Notes under the pieces: generated by a model | Told to the model about the DNA's origin: nothing | Databases searched by the model: none | What the model saw: only the letters and a program-made list of their open reading frames with translations | From: an uncultured Alphaproteobacteria bacterium | Lineage (GTDB): Bacteria; Pseudomonadota; Alphaproteobacteria; Caulobacterales; Caulobacteraceae | Length of the DNA: 23,418 bases | Reading direction: 5' to 3' | Assembly (NCBI GenBank): GCA_903933475.1 | Contig: CAIZKE010000290.1 | Location: 1-23,418 of the forward strand | Position numbers and translations under genes: made by a program | Shown here: piece by piece, positions 16,547 to 23,418 of the stretch | Position numbering within the stretch: the first letter of the stretch is position 1 | How the letters are laid out: each line of letters opens with the position of its first letter

Positions 16547-17809
16547 ATGGCGGACGGAGCGGTCGGGATGGATGAGGCGCGCCAGCGCGCCTACGCGGTC
16601 AGGCTCGAGGACATGAACCCGGGTGACCCCGAGCTCTTCAAGTCCAACGCCTTCTGGTCCTATTTCGAGCGCCTGCGGAACGAGGATCCGGTCCACTGGT
16701 GCCGGGAGTCCGAGTTCGGGCCTTACTGGTCCGTCACCCGCTACAACGACATCATGGCGGTGGATACCAACCACGGGGTCTTCTCTTCCGAGGCGGCCCT
16801 GGGCGGCATCACCATCCGCGACGCCCGGCAGGATCTGCGCCGGCCCAGCTTCATCGCCATGGACCCGCCCCGCCATGACGCGCAGCGCAAGGCCGTCAGC
16901 CCCATCGTCTCCCCCGGCAACCTGAAGACCATGGAGCCCATCATCCGGGAGCGGGCCTGCCAAATCCTGGACAGCCTGCCGGTCGGCGAGGCCTTCGACT
17001 GGGTGGACCGGGTCTCGGTCGAGCTCACCACCCAGATGCTGGCGACCCTGTTCGATTTCCCCTTCGAGGAACGCCGCCGCCTGACCCGCTGGTCGGACGT
17101 GGCCACCACCATCCCCTATCCAGGCGGACTGGTGGAGACGGAGGAGGCCCGCCAGGCCGAAATGATGGAATGCCTGGGGGTCTTCACTGGCCTCTGGAAT
17201 GAGCGGGTCAACCGGCCCCCGACTGGCGATCTTGTCTCGATGATGGCGCACAGCGACGCCACCCGGAACATGACCCCCGAGGAGTACCTGGGGAACATCA
17301 TCCTCCTGATCGTCGGCGGCAATGACACCACCCGGAACTCCCTTTCCGGCGGCGTCCTGGCCCTGAACCAGAACCCGGCGGAGTACGCCAAGCTGCGCGC
17401 CAATCCGGCCCTGGTGGAGTCCATGGTGCCGGAGATCATCCGCTGGCAGACACCGCTCGCCCATATGCGCCGCACTGCGCTCCAGGATATCGAGCTCGGC
17501 GGCAAGACCATCCGCAAGGGCGACAAGGTTGTGATGTGGTATGTATCGGGCAATCGCGACGAGCGGGCCATCGAGAACCCCGACGCCTTCATCATTGACC
17601 GCGAGCGCCCGCGCCAGCACCTGTCCTTCGGCTTCGGCATCCACCGCTGCGTGGGTAACCGCCTGGCCGAACTGCAGCTGAAGATCGTCTGGGAGGAAAT
17701 CCTCAAGCGCTTCAGCTTCGTTGAGGTGCTTGAGGAGCCGGTTCGTGTCCGGTCCAGTTTTGTGAAGGGGTACGAGACCCTGACGGTCAGGCTGCACCCG
17801 GCCAACTGA
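16547..17809 (+). CDS. Cytochrome P450, CYP153-type (alkane terminal hydroxylase family)
   Basis: The 420-residue soluble P450 starts at the ATG at 16547, with AGGAGGA six bases upstream; a GTG at 16490 is unsupported. Features in order: GPYWSVTRYNDIMAV near the N-terminus, FIAMDPPRHDAQRK, the I-helix GGNDTT (257-262, acid-alcohol pair Asp260/Thr261), ExxR in EIIRWQTP (Glu296/Arg299), and the heme loop FGFGIHRCVGN with ligand Cys368. The wording of these blocks, together with LLIVGGNDTTRNS and VVMWYVSGNRD, closely matches CYP153A enzymes as I remember them. Those hydroxylate medium-chain alkanes and some cyclic hydrocarbons such as limonene. CYP153 needs a ferredoxin and ferredoxin reductase, and neither is present here. 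Downstream lie a BVMO and a flavin reductase. The substrate is inferred from family only. Confidence 0.92.
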   Translation: MADGAVGMDEARQRAYAVRLEDMNPGDPELFKSNAFWSYFERLRNEDPVHWCRESEFGPYWSVTRYNDIMAVDTNHGVFSSEAALGGITIRDARQDLRRPSFIAMDPPRHDAQRKAVSPIVSPGNLKTMEPIIRERACQILDSLPVGEAFDWVDRVSVELTTQMLATLFDFPFEERRRLTRWSDVATTIPYPGGLVETEEARQAEMMECLGVFTGLWNERVNRPPTGDLVSMMAHSDATRNMTPEEYLGNIILLIVGGNDTTRNSLSGGVLALNQNPAEYAKLRANPALVESMVPEIIRWQTPLAHMRRTALQDIELGGKTIRKGDKVVMWYVSGNRDERAIENPDAFIIDRERPRQHLSFGFGIHRCVGNRLAELQLKIVWEEILKRFSFVEVLEEPVRVRSSFVKGYETLTVRLHPAN

Positions 17810-17885
17810 CGTCGGGGCGCCCTTCCTTTCCGGTCCCGCCTGCGGTTTCATGCCGCCAATTCGATAGCGATCCCGGGGGAAACAC

Positions 17886-19814
17886 GTGTCCGACATCGAC
17901 CTGACCCAGCTCGACAGGGCGCTCGCCGCCGCTCACCAGCCCGCCTTGCAGGCCGCGCTTGTGCACCTGACCGGCGAGGACCATTGGCTGCGCCCCGAAT
18001 GGGCTCCCGCCTATGTCCCGCTGTCGCGGGGCGACACGGGCGTTCCGGAGGCCGAGCAGAAAAAGTTCCTGGCCGAGGCCAGGGCCGCCCTGGTCGACTG
18101 GTTTGGCAGGGGCGACCGCAGGACCCACCAGCCCTCCGCCGCCACCCTGCGCCGGATGATGAGCTTTGTGGCCGGCGCGGAGATCCCGGAGGGCTATGCT
18201 GACTTTCTCGGCGACGAGCTCAGCCTGGCCGAGACCAATACCAAGACGCCGGTCTGGGAAGCGCCTGGCCTCAAGGCCGGTGCCGCGAAAATGCACGTCC
18301 TCGTCATCGGCGCCGGCATGTCCGGCCTGCTCACCGGCATTCGCCTCAGCCAGGCTGGCGTGAGCTACGAGATCCTCGACAAGAACGCCGACGTCGGCGG
18401 CACCTGGTTCGAGAACACCTATCCGGGTTGCCGGGTGGACTCCTCCAACCACATCTACTCCTACAGCTTCGAGCCCAACCACCACTGGCCGCAGCACTTC
18501 TCCACCCAGCCGATCCTGCTGGAGTATTTCCGCGGCGTCGCCGATCGCTATGACCTGCGCGGGAAGATCGCCTTCGAGACCGAGGTCGAGACCCTCGACT
18601 GGGACGAATCCCTGGCCCTCTGGAAGGTCACGGTGCGCGACAAGGCCGGCGTCCGGCGCGTTATTGAGGCCAATGCCGTGGTCACGGCCGTGGGCCAGCT
18701 GAACCGTCCGCGTATGCCCGACATCAAGGGTCGGGACCGGTTCACCGGACCCGCCTTCCACTCCGCCCGCTGGCGCCATGACGTGGACCTGACCGGTAAG
18801 CGCGTGGCGGTGATCGGCACCGGGGCAAGCGCCTACCAGTTCGTGCCCGAGATTGCGGGCAAGGTGGGCAGCCTGACTGTCTTCCAGCGCACGCCGCCCT
18901 GGGGCCTGCCGGTGCCGCACTATCATGAGGACGTGCCGGACGGCATGAACTGGCTGCTCGAGCACGTGCCCTACTATGACAAGTGGTACCGCTTCTGGAT
19001 GTTCTGGATGGTCACCGACGGGCTGCTGCCCATGGTCAAGGCCGATCCCGGCTGGAACGGCCCGTCAACCGCGGTGTCCGCGGTAAATCTCGGGTTCCGG
19101 GAGATGATCGCCGGCGCCATCGCCGCCCAGGCCCCGAACCGGCCCGATCTGGTCGAGAAGGTCGTCCCCACCTATCCCGTGGGCGGCAAGCGCTCGCTCC
19201 TGGACAATGGAGTCTGGATGGCAGCCCTCCAGCGCGACAACGTCTCGCTTGTCACCGAGGCCGTCGCCGAGATCACCGAGACCGGGATCGTCACGGCGGA
19301 CGGCACGGCCCGGGACTTCGACGTCATCATCTACGGTACCGGCTTCTACGCCTCGAAGTTCCTCGAACCCATGAGGATCCGCGGCCGCGGGGGCGCTGAC
19401 CTCCATGCGACCTGGGATGGTGATCCCCGCGCCTACCTGGGCATGACCAATCCGGGTTTCCCCAACCTGTTCATGATCTACGGGCCGAACACCAACATCG
19501 TCGTCAACGGCTCCATCATCTTTTTCTCCGAGTGTAGCGTCCGCTACATCGTCGGTTGCCTCAAGCTCCTGGCCGAGACCGGTGCCCGGGCCATGGAGCC
19601 GAAGCGTGAGGTTCACGACGCCTTCAACGCCAGGGTCGACGCTGCCAACGCTTTGATGGCCTGGGGCGCGCCGCAGGTCTCGAGCTGGTACAAGAACGAG
19701 AAGGGCAGGGTGACCCAGAACTGGCCCTTCGCCCTCGTGGACTACTGGCGGGCCACCCTGGCGCCCGATCCCGGGGATTTCGTCATCGAGAAGGCACCGG
19801 AACCCGTCGCCTGA
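17886..19814 (+). CDS. Type I Baeyer-Villiger monooxygenase, HAPMO-like
   Basis: The 642-residue flavoprotein starts at the GTG at 17886 after GGGGGA. Residues 1-135 form an N-terminal extension; the first Rossmann motif GAGMSG is at 142-147 and the second GTGASA at 311-316. Between them the BVMO fingerprint FxGxxxHxxxW is met by FTGPAFHSARW (Phe286, His292, Trp296). Such enzymes use FAD, NADPH and O2 to insert oxygen beside a ketone, giving an ester or lactone. The extension and total length resemble 4-hydroxyacetophenone monooxygenase (about 640 residues) rather than the shorter cyclohexanone enzymes. It lies 76 bases after the P450 and 28 before the FMN reductase, probably in one operon. 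The ketone substrate is unknown, and an aryl ketone specificity should not be assumed. Confidence 0.88.
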   Translation: MSDIDLTQLDRALAAAHQPALQAALVHLTGEDHWLRPEWAPAYVPLSRGDTGVPEAEQKKFLAEARAALVDWFGRGDRRTHQPSAATLRRMMSFVAGAEIPEGYADFLGDELSLAETNTKTPVWEAPGLKAGAAKMHVLVIGAGMSGLLTGIRLSQAGVSYEILDKNADVGGTWFENTYPGCRVDSSNHIYSYSFEPNHHWPQHFSTQPILLEYFRGVADRYDLRGKIAFETEVETLDWDESLALWKVTVRDKAGVRRVIEANAVVTAVGQLNRPRMPDIKGRDRFTGPAFHSARWRHDVDLTGKRVAVIGTGASAYQFVPEIAGKVGSLTVFQRTPPWGLPVPHYHEDVPDGMNWLLEHVPYYDKWYRFWMFWMVTDGLLPMVKADPGWNGPSTAVSAVNLGFREMIAGAIAAQAPNRPDLVEKVVPTYPVGGKRSLLDNGVWMAALQRDNVSLVTEAVAEITETGIVTADGTARDFDVIIYGTGFYASKFLEPMRIRGRGGADLHATWDGDPRAYLGMTNPGFPNLFMIYGPNTNIVVNGSIIFFSECSVRYIVGCLKLLAETGARAMEPKREVHDAFNARVDAANALMAWGAPQVSSWYKNEKGRVTQNWPFALVDYWRATLAPDPGDFVIEKAPEPVA

Positions 19815-19842
19815 TCCTCGTATTCTCTCCAGGAGTGCCTTT

Positions 19843-20406
19843 GTGAAACTTCAGACCCTTATCTGCTCCACCCGACCGAATCGGGTGGGCCCCCATATCG
19901 CGCGCTGGTTCCAGGACCTCGCCGAGGGCCACGACGCCTTTGAGGCGACCCTGGTGGATCTGGCGGACTTCAACCTGCCGATCTTCAACGAGCCCTGGCA
20001 CCCGCGCCTGCGCAACTACCAGTTCGACTACACCAAGGCCTGGTCGGCCAGCGTGGAGTCCGCCGACGCCTACGTCTTCGTCATGCCCGAGTACAATTTC
20101 ATGCCGCCGCCGGCCTTTGTGAACGCGGTGGACTACCTCTATTCGGAATGGAACGGAAAGCCGGCCGCCTTTGTCAGTTATGGCGGTCAGTCCGGCGGGG
20201 TGCGGGCGGTCCAGATGGCCAAGCAGATGCTGACCACGGTCAAGATCATGCCCCTGGTCGAGGGCGTCGCCATCCCGATGGTGGGAGAGCACCTGGACAC
20301 CGAGAAGGGCTTCATCCCCACCGCCGCGCACGGCCTGGCCGCCAAGGTCACCCTGGACGAACTCGCGCGCTGGAGCCGGGCGCTGAAGGCCATGCGCGAG
20401 TCCTGA
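19843..20406 (+). CDS. NAD(P)H-dependent FMN/quinone reductase (flavodoxin fold)
   Basis: The 187-residue protein starts at the GTG at 19843, with AGGAG seven bases upstream. STRPNRVGPHIA (9-20) is the phosphate-binding loop of the NADPH-dependent FMN reductase family. FVMPEYNFMPPPAFVNAVDY and SYGGQSGG are the other conserved FMN-contacting segments. It reduces FMN, quinones or similar acceptors using NAD(P)H. It follows the BVMO by 28 bases and is likely co-transcribed. A type I BVMO carries its own FAD and does not need a flavin reductase, so its role here is unclear: electron supply to the P450, quinone detoxification or an unrelated task. Confidence 0.9.
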   Translation: MKLQTLICSTRPNRVGPHIARWFQDLAEGHDAFEATLVDLADFNLPIFNEPWHPRLRNYQFDYTKAWSASVESADAYVFVMPEYNFMPPPAFVNAVDYLYSEWNGKPAAFVSYGGQSGGVRAVQMAKQMLTTVKIMPLVEGVAIPMVGEHLDTEKGFIPTAAHGLAAKVTLDELARWSRALKAMRES

Positions 20407-20444
20407 CGAGGGCGTCGCCGTTCCAGACCTGGGGGAGGGGAGAG

Positions 20445-20521
<77 letters not shown>

Positions 20522-20550
20522 ACTCGTTCGCGCACCAGCGCGAGGGGCGT

Positions 20551-20579
20551 CTGATAGGTCCCGCCCGGAATCGTGTCAA
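20551..20579 (-). promoter_or_regulatory. Promoter of tRNA-Asp
   Basis: On the minus strand a perfect TTGACA (20579-20574) is followed after exactly 17 bases by TATCAG (20556-20551), four of six matches to the -10 box. Transcription would begin near 20544, about 20 bases before the mature tRNA 5' end. This is the clearest promoter in the window. Confidence 0.7.
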
Positions 20580-20675
20580 CTGCCCATGGGGCGTTAGGGC
20601 AACGGTAGGGACTCCGGGGTGATCTACCCGGTGCCCGCCTTCCGGGCCGGACTAGGCAATGGGGCAAACCGAGGT

Positions 20676-20704
20676 TTGAACCCGGCGCAAGGCTGGTCTA
20701 GAAG
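20676..20704 (+). promoter_or_regulatory. Candidate promoter of the nuo operon
   Basis: TTGAACC (20676-20682) and TCTAGAAG (20697-20704) are separated by 14 bases. The boxes match the Caulobacter TTGaCgS and GCtANAWC consensus at five of seven and six of eight positions. The nuoA ATG lies 26 bases downstream, giving a short leader. Confidence 0.4.
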
Positions 20705-20729
20705 GGCGCGCGACTCCGGCGGGGAATCC

Positions 20730-21107
20730 ATGGACGCCTTTCTTCTCGAGTACCTCCCGATCGTGATCTTCCTGGGGATTTCCTCGGCGATCGGGATCGT
20801 CTTCATCCTGGCTTCGGCCATCCTCGCGCCCAAGGCGCCGGATCCGGAGAAACTTTCGACCTACGAGTGCGGTTTCAACGCCTTCGACGATGCCCGGATG
20901 AAGTTCGACGTCCGGTTCTACCTGGTCTCGATCCTCTTCATCATCTTCGACCTGGAAGTCGCCTTCCTCTTCCCCTGGGCGGTCTCCCTCATGAACCTGC
21001 CACATGAACAGGCCATCTTCGCCTTCTGGTCGATGATGACCTTCCTCGGGATCCTGACCGTCGGCTTCATCTACGAATGGAAGAAGGGGGCCCTGGAATG
21101 GGACTGA
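20730..21107 (+). CDS. nuoA: NADH-quinone oxidoreductase subunit A
   Basis: The 125-residue protein begins MDAFLLEYLPIVIFL and has three membrane spans. The loop between the first and second, STYECGFNAFDDARMKFDVRFYL, with FDLEVAFLFPWA after it, is the NuoA signature. It is a membrane subunit of complex I near the quinone-binding site. The ATG at 20730 is chosen because the GTG at 20619 would add a non-membrane leader through the promoter region. It overlaps nuoB by ten bases, indicating coupled translation. Confidence 0.97.
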   Translation: MDAFLLEYLPIVIFLGISSAIGIVFILASAILAPKAPDPEKLSTYECGFNAFDDARMKFDVRFYLVSILFIIFDLEVAFLFPWAVSLMNLPHEQAIFAFWSMMTFLGILTVGFIYEWKKGALEWD

Positions 21108-21658
21108 CCGTTCCTGCCGGAGGCGCCGCCCGCTCGGCGGTGGAGGGCTATGATTCCAAGCTCCATGACCCCTATTTCGACGGCGTCTCACAGCAGCTCG
21201 CCGACAAGGGCTTCGTGACCGCCGCCGCAGATGACCTCATCACCTGGGCCCGCACCGGCTCGCTGATGTGGATGACCTTTGGCCTTGCCTGCTGCGCCGT
21301 GGAGATGATGCACGCCTCCATGCCCCGCTACGACCTCGAGCGCTATGGCTTCGCCCCGCGGGCCAGCCCGCGCCAGTCGGACGTGATGATCGTGGCCGGC
21401 ACCCTCTGCAACAAGATGGCCCCGGCCCTGCGCAAGGTCTACGACCAGATGCCCGAGCCGCGGTACGTCATCTCCATGGGCTCCTGCGCCAACGGCGGCG
21501 GCTACTACTATTTCAGCTACTCCGTGGTCCGCGGCTGCGACCGGATCGTTCCGGTGGACATCTACGTCCCCGGATGCCCTCCCACCGCCGAGGCCCTGGT
21601 TTATGGGGTCCTGCAGCTGCAGAAGAAGATCCGTCGCACCGGGACCATCGAAAGATGA
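21098..21658 (+). CDS. nuoB: NADH-quinone oxidoreductase subunit B (cluster N2)
   Basis: The 186-residue protein starts at the ATG at 21098, inside the end of nuoA; the in-frame ATG at 21077 would extend further into nuoA. Ligands of the terminal [4Fe-4S] cluster N2 are present: tandem Cys65-Cys66 in LACCAVEMM, Cys130 in SMGSCANGGGYY and Cys160 in VPGCPPTAEAL. N2 passes electrons to quinone. The N-terminal 45 residues (GGAARSAVEGYDSKLHDP) are less conserved in general. The stop overlaps nuoC by ATGA. Confidence 0.98.
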   Translation: MGLTVPAGGAARSAVEGYDSKLHDPYFDGVSQQLADKGFVTAAADDLITWARTGSLMWMTFGLACCAVEMMHASMPRYDLERYGFAPRASPRQSDVMIVAGTLCNKMAPALRKVYDQMPEPRYVISMGSCANGGGYYYFSYSVVRGCDRIVPVDIYVPGCPPTAEALVYGVLQLQKKIRRTGTIER

Positions 21659-22263
21659 GCTGGCCCGTCGCGTCCGATACCCTGCAGGCCCTTGGCGCCG
21701 AGGTGGCTGCGGCCGCAGGCGCGGGTGTTTCCGCCACCGTGGATTACGGCGATCTGTGCCTGGCGGCGCCGGCGGCCCGAATCGTTCAGGTTTTGCGTCT
21801 CCTCAGGGACCAGTTTGGCTTCCAGCAGCTGACGGACCTGGCCGGCGTCGATCATCCTGACCGGGCCCTGCGCTTTGACGTGGTCTACCAGCTGCTGTCC
21901 TTCACCCGGAACGTCCGGCTCCGCGTGAAGGTCCAGACCGACGAGGACACTGCGGTTCCCTCGGTCACCGGCCTGTTTCCCTGCGCAGAATGGTTCGAGC
22001 GCGAGTGCTTCGACATGTACGGCGTCTTCTTCTCCGGCCATCCGGACCTGAGGCGCATCCTGACCGACTACGGGTTCCACGGGCATCCGCTCCGCAAGGA
22101 CTTCCCGATGAGCGGCTATGTCGAGCTGCGTTATGACGACGAGCTCAAGCGCGTGGTCTACGAACCGGTGAAGTCCGTCGAGTTCCGTAACTGGGACTTC
22201 ATGTCGCCCTGGGAAGGGGCCAGCTACGTCCTGCCGGGCGATGAGAAGGGGGAGGCGCGCTGA
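21655..22263 (+). CDS. nuoC: NADH-quinone oxidoreductase subunit C
   Basis: The 202-residue soluble subunit is the 30-kDa type. It has FQQLTDLAGVDHP, VVYQLLSFTRNVRLRVKV, and the diagnostic EWFERECFDMYGVFFSGHPDLRRILTDYGF (key residues ERE.FDMYG and RILTDYGF). It lies in the peripheral arm beside NuoD. nuoC is separate here, not fused to nuoD as in E. coli. The ATG at 21655 overlaps the nuoB stop, and the TGA overlaps the nuoD ATG by one base (TGATG). The longer frame upstream is a shadow of nuoB. Confidence 0.98.
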   Translation: MSWPVASDTLQALGAEVAAAAGAGVSATVDYGDLCLAAPAARIVQVLRLLRDQFGFQQLTDLAGVDHPDRALRFDVVYQLLSFTRNVRLRVKVQTDEDTAVPSVTGLFPCAEWFERECFDMYGVFFSGHPDLRRILTDYGFHGHPLRKDFPMSGYVELRYDDELKRVVYEPVKSVEFRNWDFMSPWEGASYVLPGDEKGEAR

Positions 22264-23418
22264 TGGCCGACGACATCGCCTTGGGCTCGGCCCTTCCGGA
22301 AACCCCCGTCCGCAAGTTCAACATCAACTTCGGGCCCCAGCATCCAGCGGCGCACGGGGTGCTGCGCCTGGTACTCGAGCTGGACGGTGAGGTCGTCGAG
22401 CGGGTGGACCCGCACATCGGCCTCTTGCACCGCGGCACCGAGAAACTGATGGAGGCGCGGACCTACCTGCAGAACGTGCCCTATTTCGACCGGCTCGATT
22501 ACGTCGCGCCAATGAACCAGGAGCACGCCTTCTGTCTGGCCATCGAGCGCCTGTCGGGCATCGAGGTCCCGGTGCGGGCCCAGCTGATCCGGGTCCTGTT
22601 CTGCGAGATCGGCCGCATCCTGAATCACCTGCTCAACGTGACGACCCAGGCCATGGACGTCGGCGCCCTGACGCCGCCGCTCTGGGGCTTCGAGGAGCGC
22701 GAGAAGCTTATGGTGTTCTACGAGCGGGCCTCCGGCGCCCGCCTGCACGCCAACTTCTTCCGTCCCGGTGGGGTCCGCCAGGACCTGCCTGATGCCCTGG
22801 TCGACGACATCGAGACCTGGGCCAAGGCGTTCCACAAGCCGCTGGGCGACATCGATCGCCTGATCACCGGCAACCGGATCTTCAAGCAGCGTAACGTCGA
22901 CATCGGCGTGGTCAGTGCCGAACAGGCCATGGCGAGGGGCTTTTCCGGCGTCATGGTCCGGGGCTCCGGCATCGCCTGGGACCTGCGTCGTAGCCAGCCC
23001 TACGAGTGCTATAGCGAGCTGGACTTCGAGATCCCGCTCGGCGTCAATGGCGACTGCTACGACCGCTATCTCTGCCGGATGCAGGAGATGCGCGAGAGCG
23101 TGAAGATCATTCTCCAGTGCGTCGAGCGCCTGCGGAAGACGCCGGGCCCAGTCCTGACCGAGGACACCAAGGTCGCCCCGCCCCGCCGGGGCGAGATGAA
23201 GCGGTCGATGGAAGCCCTGATCCATCACTTCAAGATCTATACTGAGGGCCTGCACACGCCGGCCGGTGAGATCTACGCCGCCGTCGAGGCCCCGAAGGGT
23301 GAGTTCGGCGTCTTCCTCGTCAGCGACGGCAGCAACAAGCCCTACCGCTGCAAGATCCGCGCGCCGGGCTTCGCCCACCTCTCCGCCATGGACTGGCTCT
23401 GCAGGGGGCACATGCTGG
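22263..23418 (+). CDS. nuoD: NADH-quinone oxidoreductase subunit D, 3' end outside window
   Basis: The frame is open from the ATG at 22263 to the window edge, giving 385 codons, so only a short C-terminal piece is missing. It begins MADDIALGSALPETPVRKFN and contains NFGPQHPAAHGVLRL, HIGLLHRGTEKLME and RPGGVRQDLP, all characteristic of the 49-kDa subunit (related to the hydrogenase large subunit) that lines the quinone site with NuoB. The start overlaps the nuoC stop as TGATG. The rest of the complex I operon presumably continues to the right. Confidence 0.97.
   Translation, partial: MADDIALGSALPETPVRKFNINFGPQHPAAHGVLRLVLELDGEVVERVDPHIGLLHRGTEKLMEARTYLQNVPYFDRLDYVAPMNQEHAFCLAIERLSGIEVPVRAQLIRVLFCEIGRILNHLLNVTTQAMDVGALTPPLWGFEEREKLMVFYERASGARLHANFFRPGGVRQDLPDALVDDIETWAKAFHKPLGDIDRLITGNRIFKQRNVDIGVVSAEQAMARGFSGVMVRGSGIAWDLRRSQPYECYSELDFEIPLGVNGDCYDRYLCRMQEMRESVKIILQCVERLRKTPGPVLTEDTKVAPPRRGEMKRSMEALIHHFKIYTEGLHTPAGEIYAAVEAPKGEFGVFLVSDGSNKPYRCKIRAPGFAHLSAMDWLCRGHML

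Noticed and set aside
16448..18965. Long minus-strand frames (482 and 392 residues) opposite the P450 and BVMO
   Set aside because: They are rich in Gly/Asp/Val/His without any domain and mirror well-supported plus-strand enzymes, so they are antisense shadows.
21268..21654. Upstream extension of nuoC to a 331-residue protein
   Set aside because: The extra part is nuoB read in another frame; the ATGA junction gives a normal NuoC start.

Overview
The window is high-GC, densely coded DNA from an alphaproteobacterium, most likely a member of the Caulobacteraceae (Caulobacter or Phenylobacterium type). The main evidence is gene order: tig, clpP, an opposite-strand HAD phosphatase matching Caulobacter cicA, clpX, lon, hup, tRNA-Val, tRNA-Asp and nuoABCD. 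Several promoter-like sites also fit the Caulobacter housekeeping consensus. The genus cannot be fixed from the sequence alone. No CRISPR array, insertion sequence, integrase or rRNA was seen.

Region 1 (1-6210) is accessory. It holds a 5'-truncated sulfatase with a formylglycine-type CTAGR motif and a putative bile-acid:sodium-symporter-like transporter. Next come three small membrane proteins of unknown function (DUF4337-like, DUF1622, DUF202) arranged around an inverted-repeat operator candidate. On the minus strand an OprO/P-type porin and a genuine formylglycine-generating enzyme (FGE, both catalytic Cys present) are coupled by TGATG. Together the porin, transporter, sulfatase and FGE look like a sulfate-ester uptake and hydrolysis set that carries its own maturation enzyme.

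Region 2 (6211-15381) is the protein quality-control block: trigger factor, ClpP, CicA-like phosphatase (opposite strand), ClpX, Lon and HU. Between clpX and lon sit an orphan periplasmic solute-binding protein (minus strand) and a secreted DUF3011 protein. In Caulobacter, ClpXP and Lon degrade cell-cycle regulators. lon has a heat-shock (sigma-32) promoter candidate.

Region 3 (15457-20521) is bounded by tRNA-Val(UAC) on the plus strand and tRNA-Asp(GUC) on the minus strand. Between them lie four plus-strand oxidoreductase genes: an aldo/keto reductase, a CYP153-type alkane-hydroxylase P450, a type I Baeyer-Villiger monooxygenase of the long HAPMO-like type, and a flavodoxin-fold NAD(P)H:FMN reductase. 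This looks like a catabolic cassette inserted between two backbone tRNA genes, possibly oxidising hydrophobic alkane, cyclic or ketone substrates. No ferredoxin partner for the P450 is present.

Region 4 (20676-23418) is the start of the respiratory complex I operon, nuoA-nuoB-nuoC-nuoD. Every junction overlaps, and nuoD runs off the right edge. The most interesting items are the CYP153/BVMO cassette between tRNAs, the sulfatase/FGE/porin/transporter set, the membrane-protein trio with its 24-bp inverted repeat, and a well-formed orphan terminator upstream of tig.
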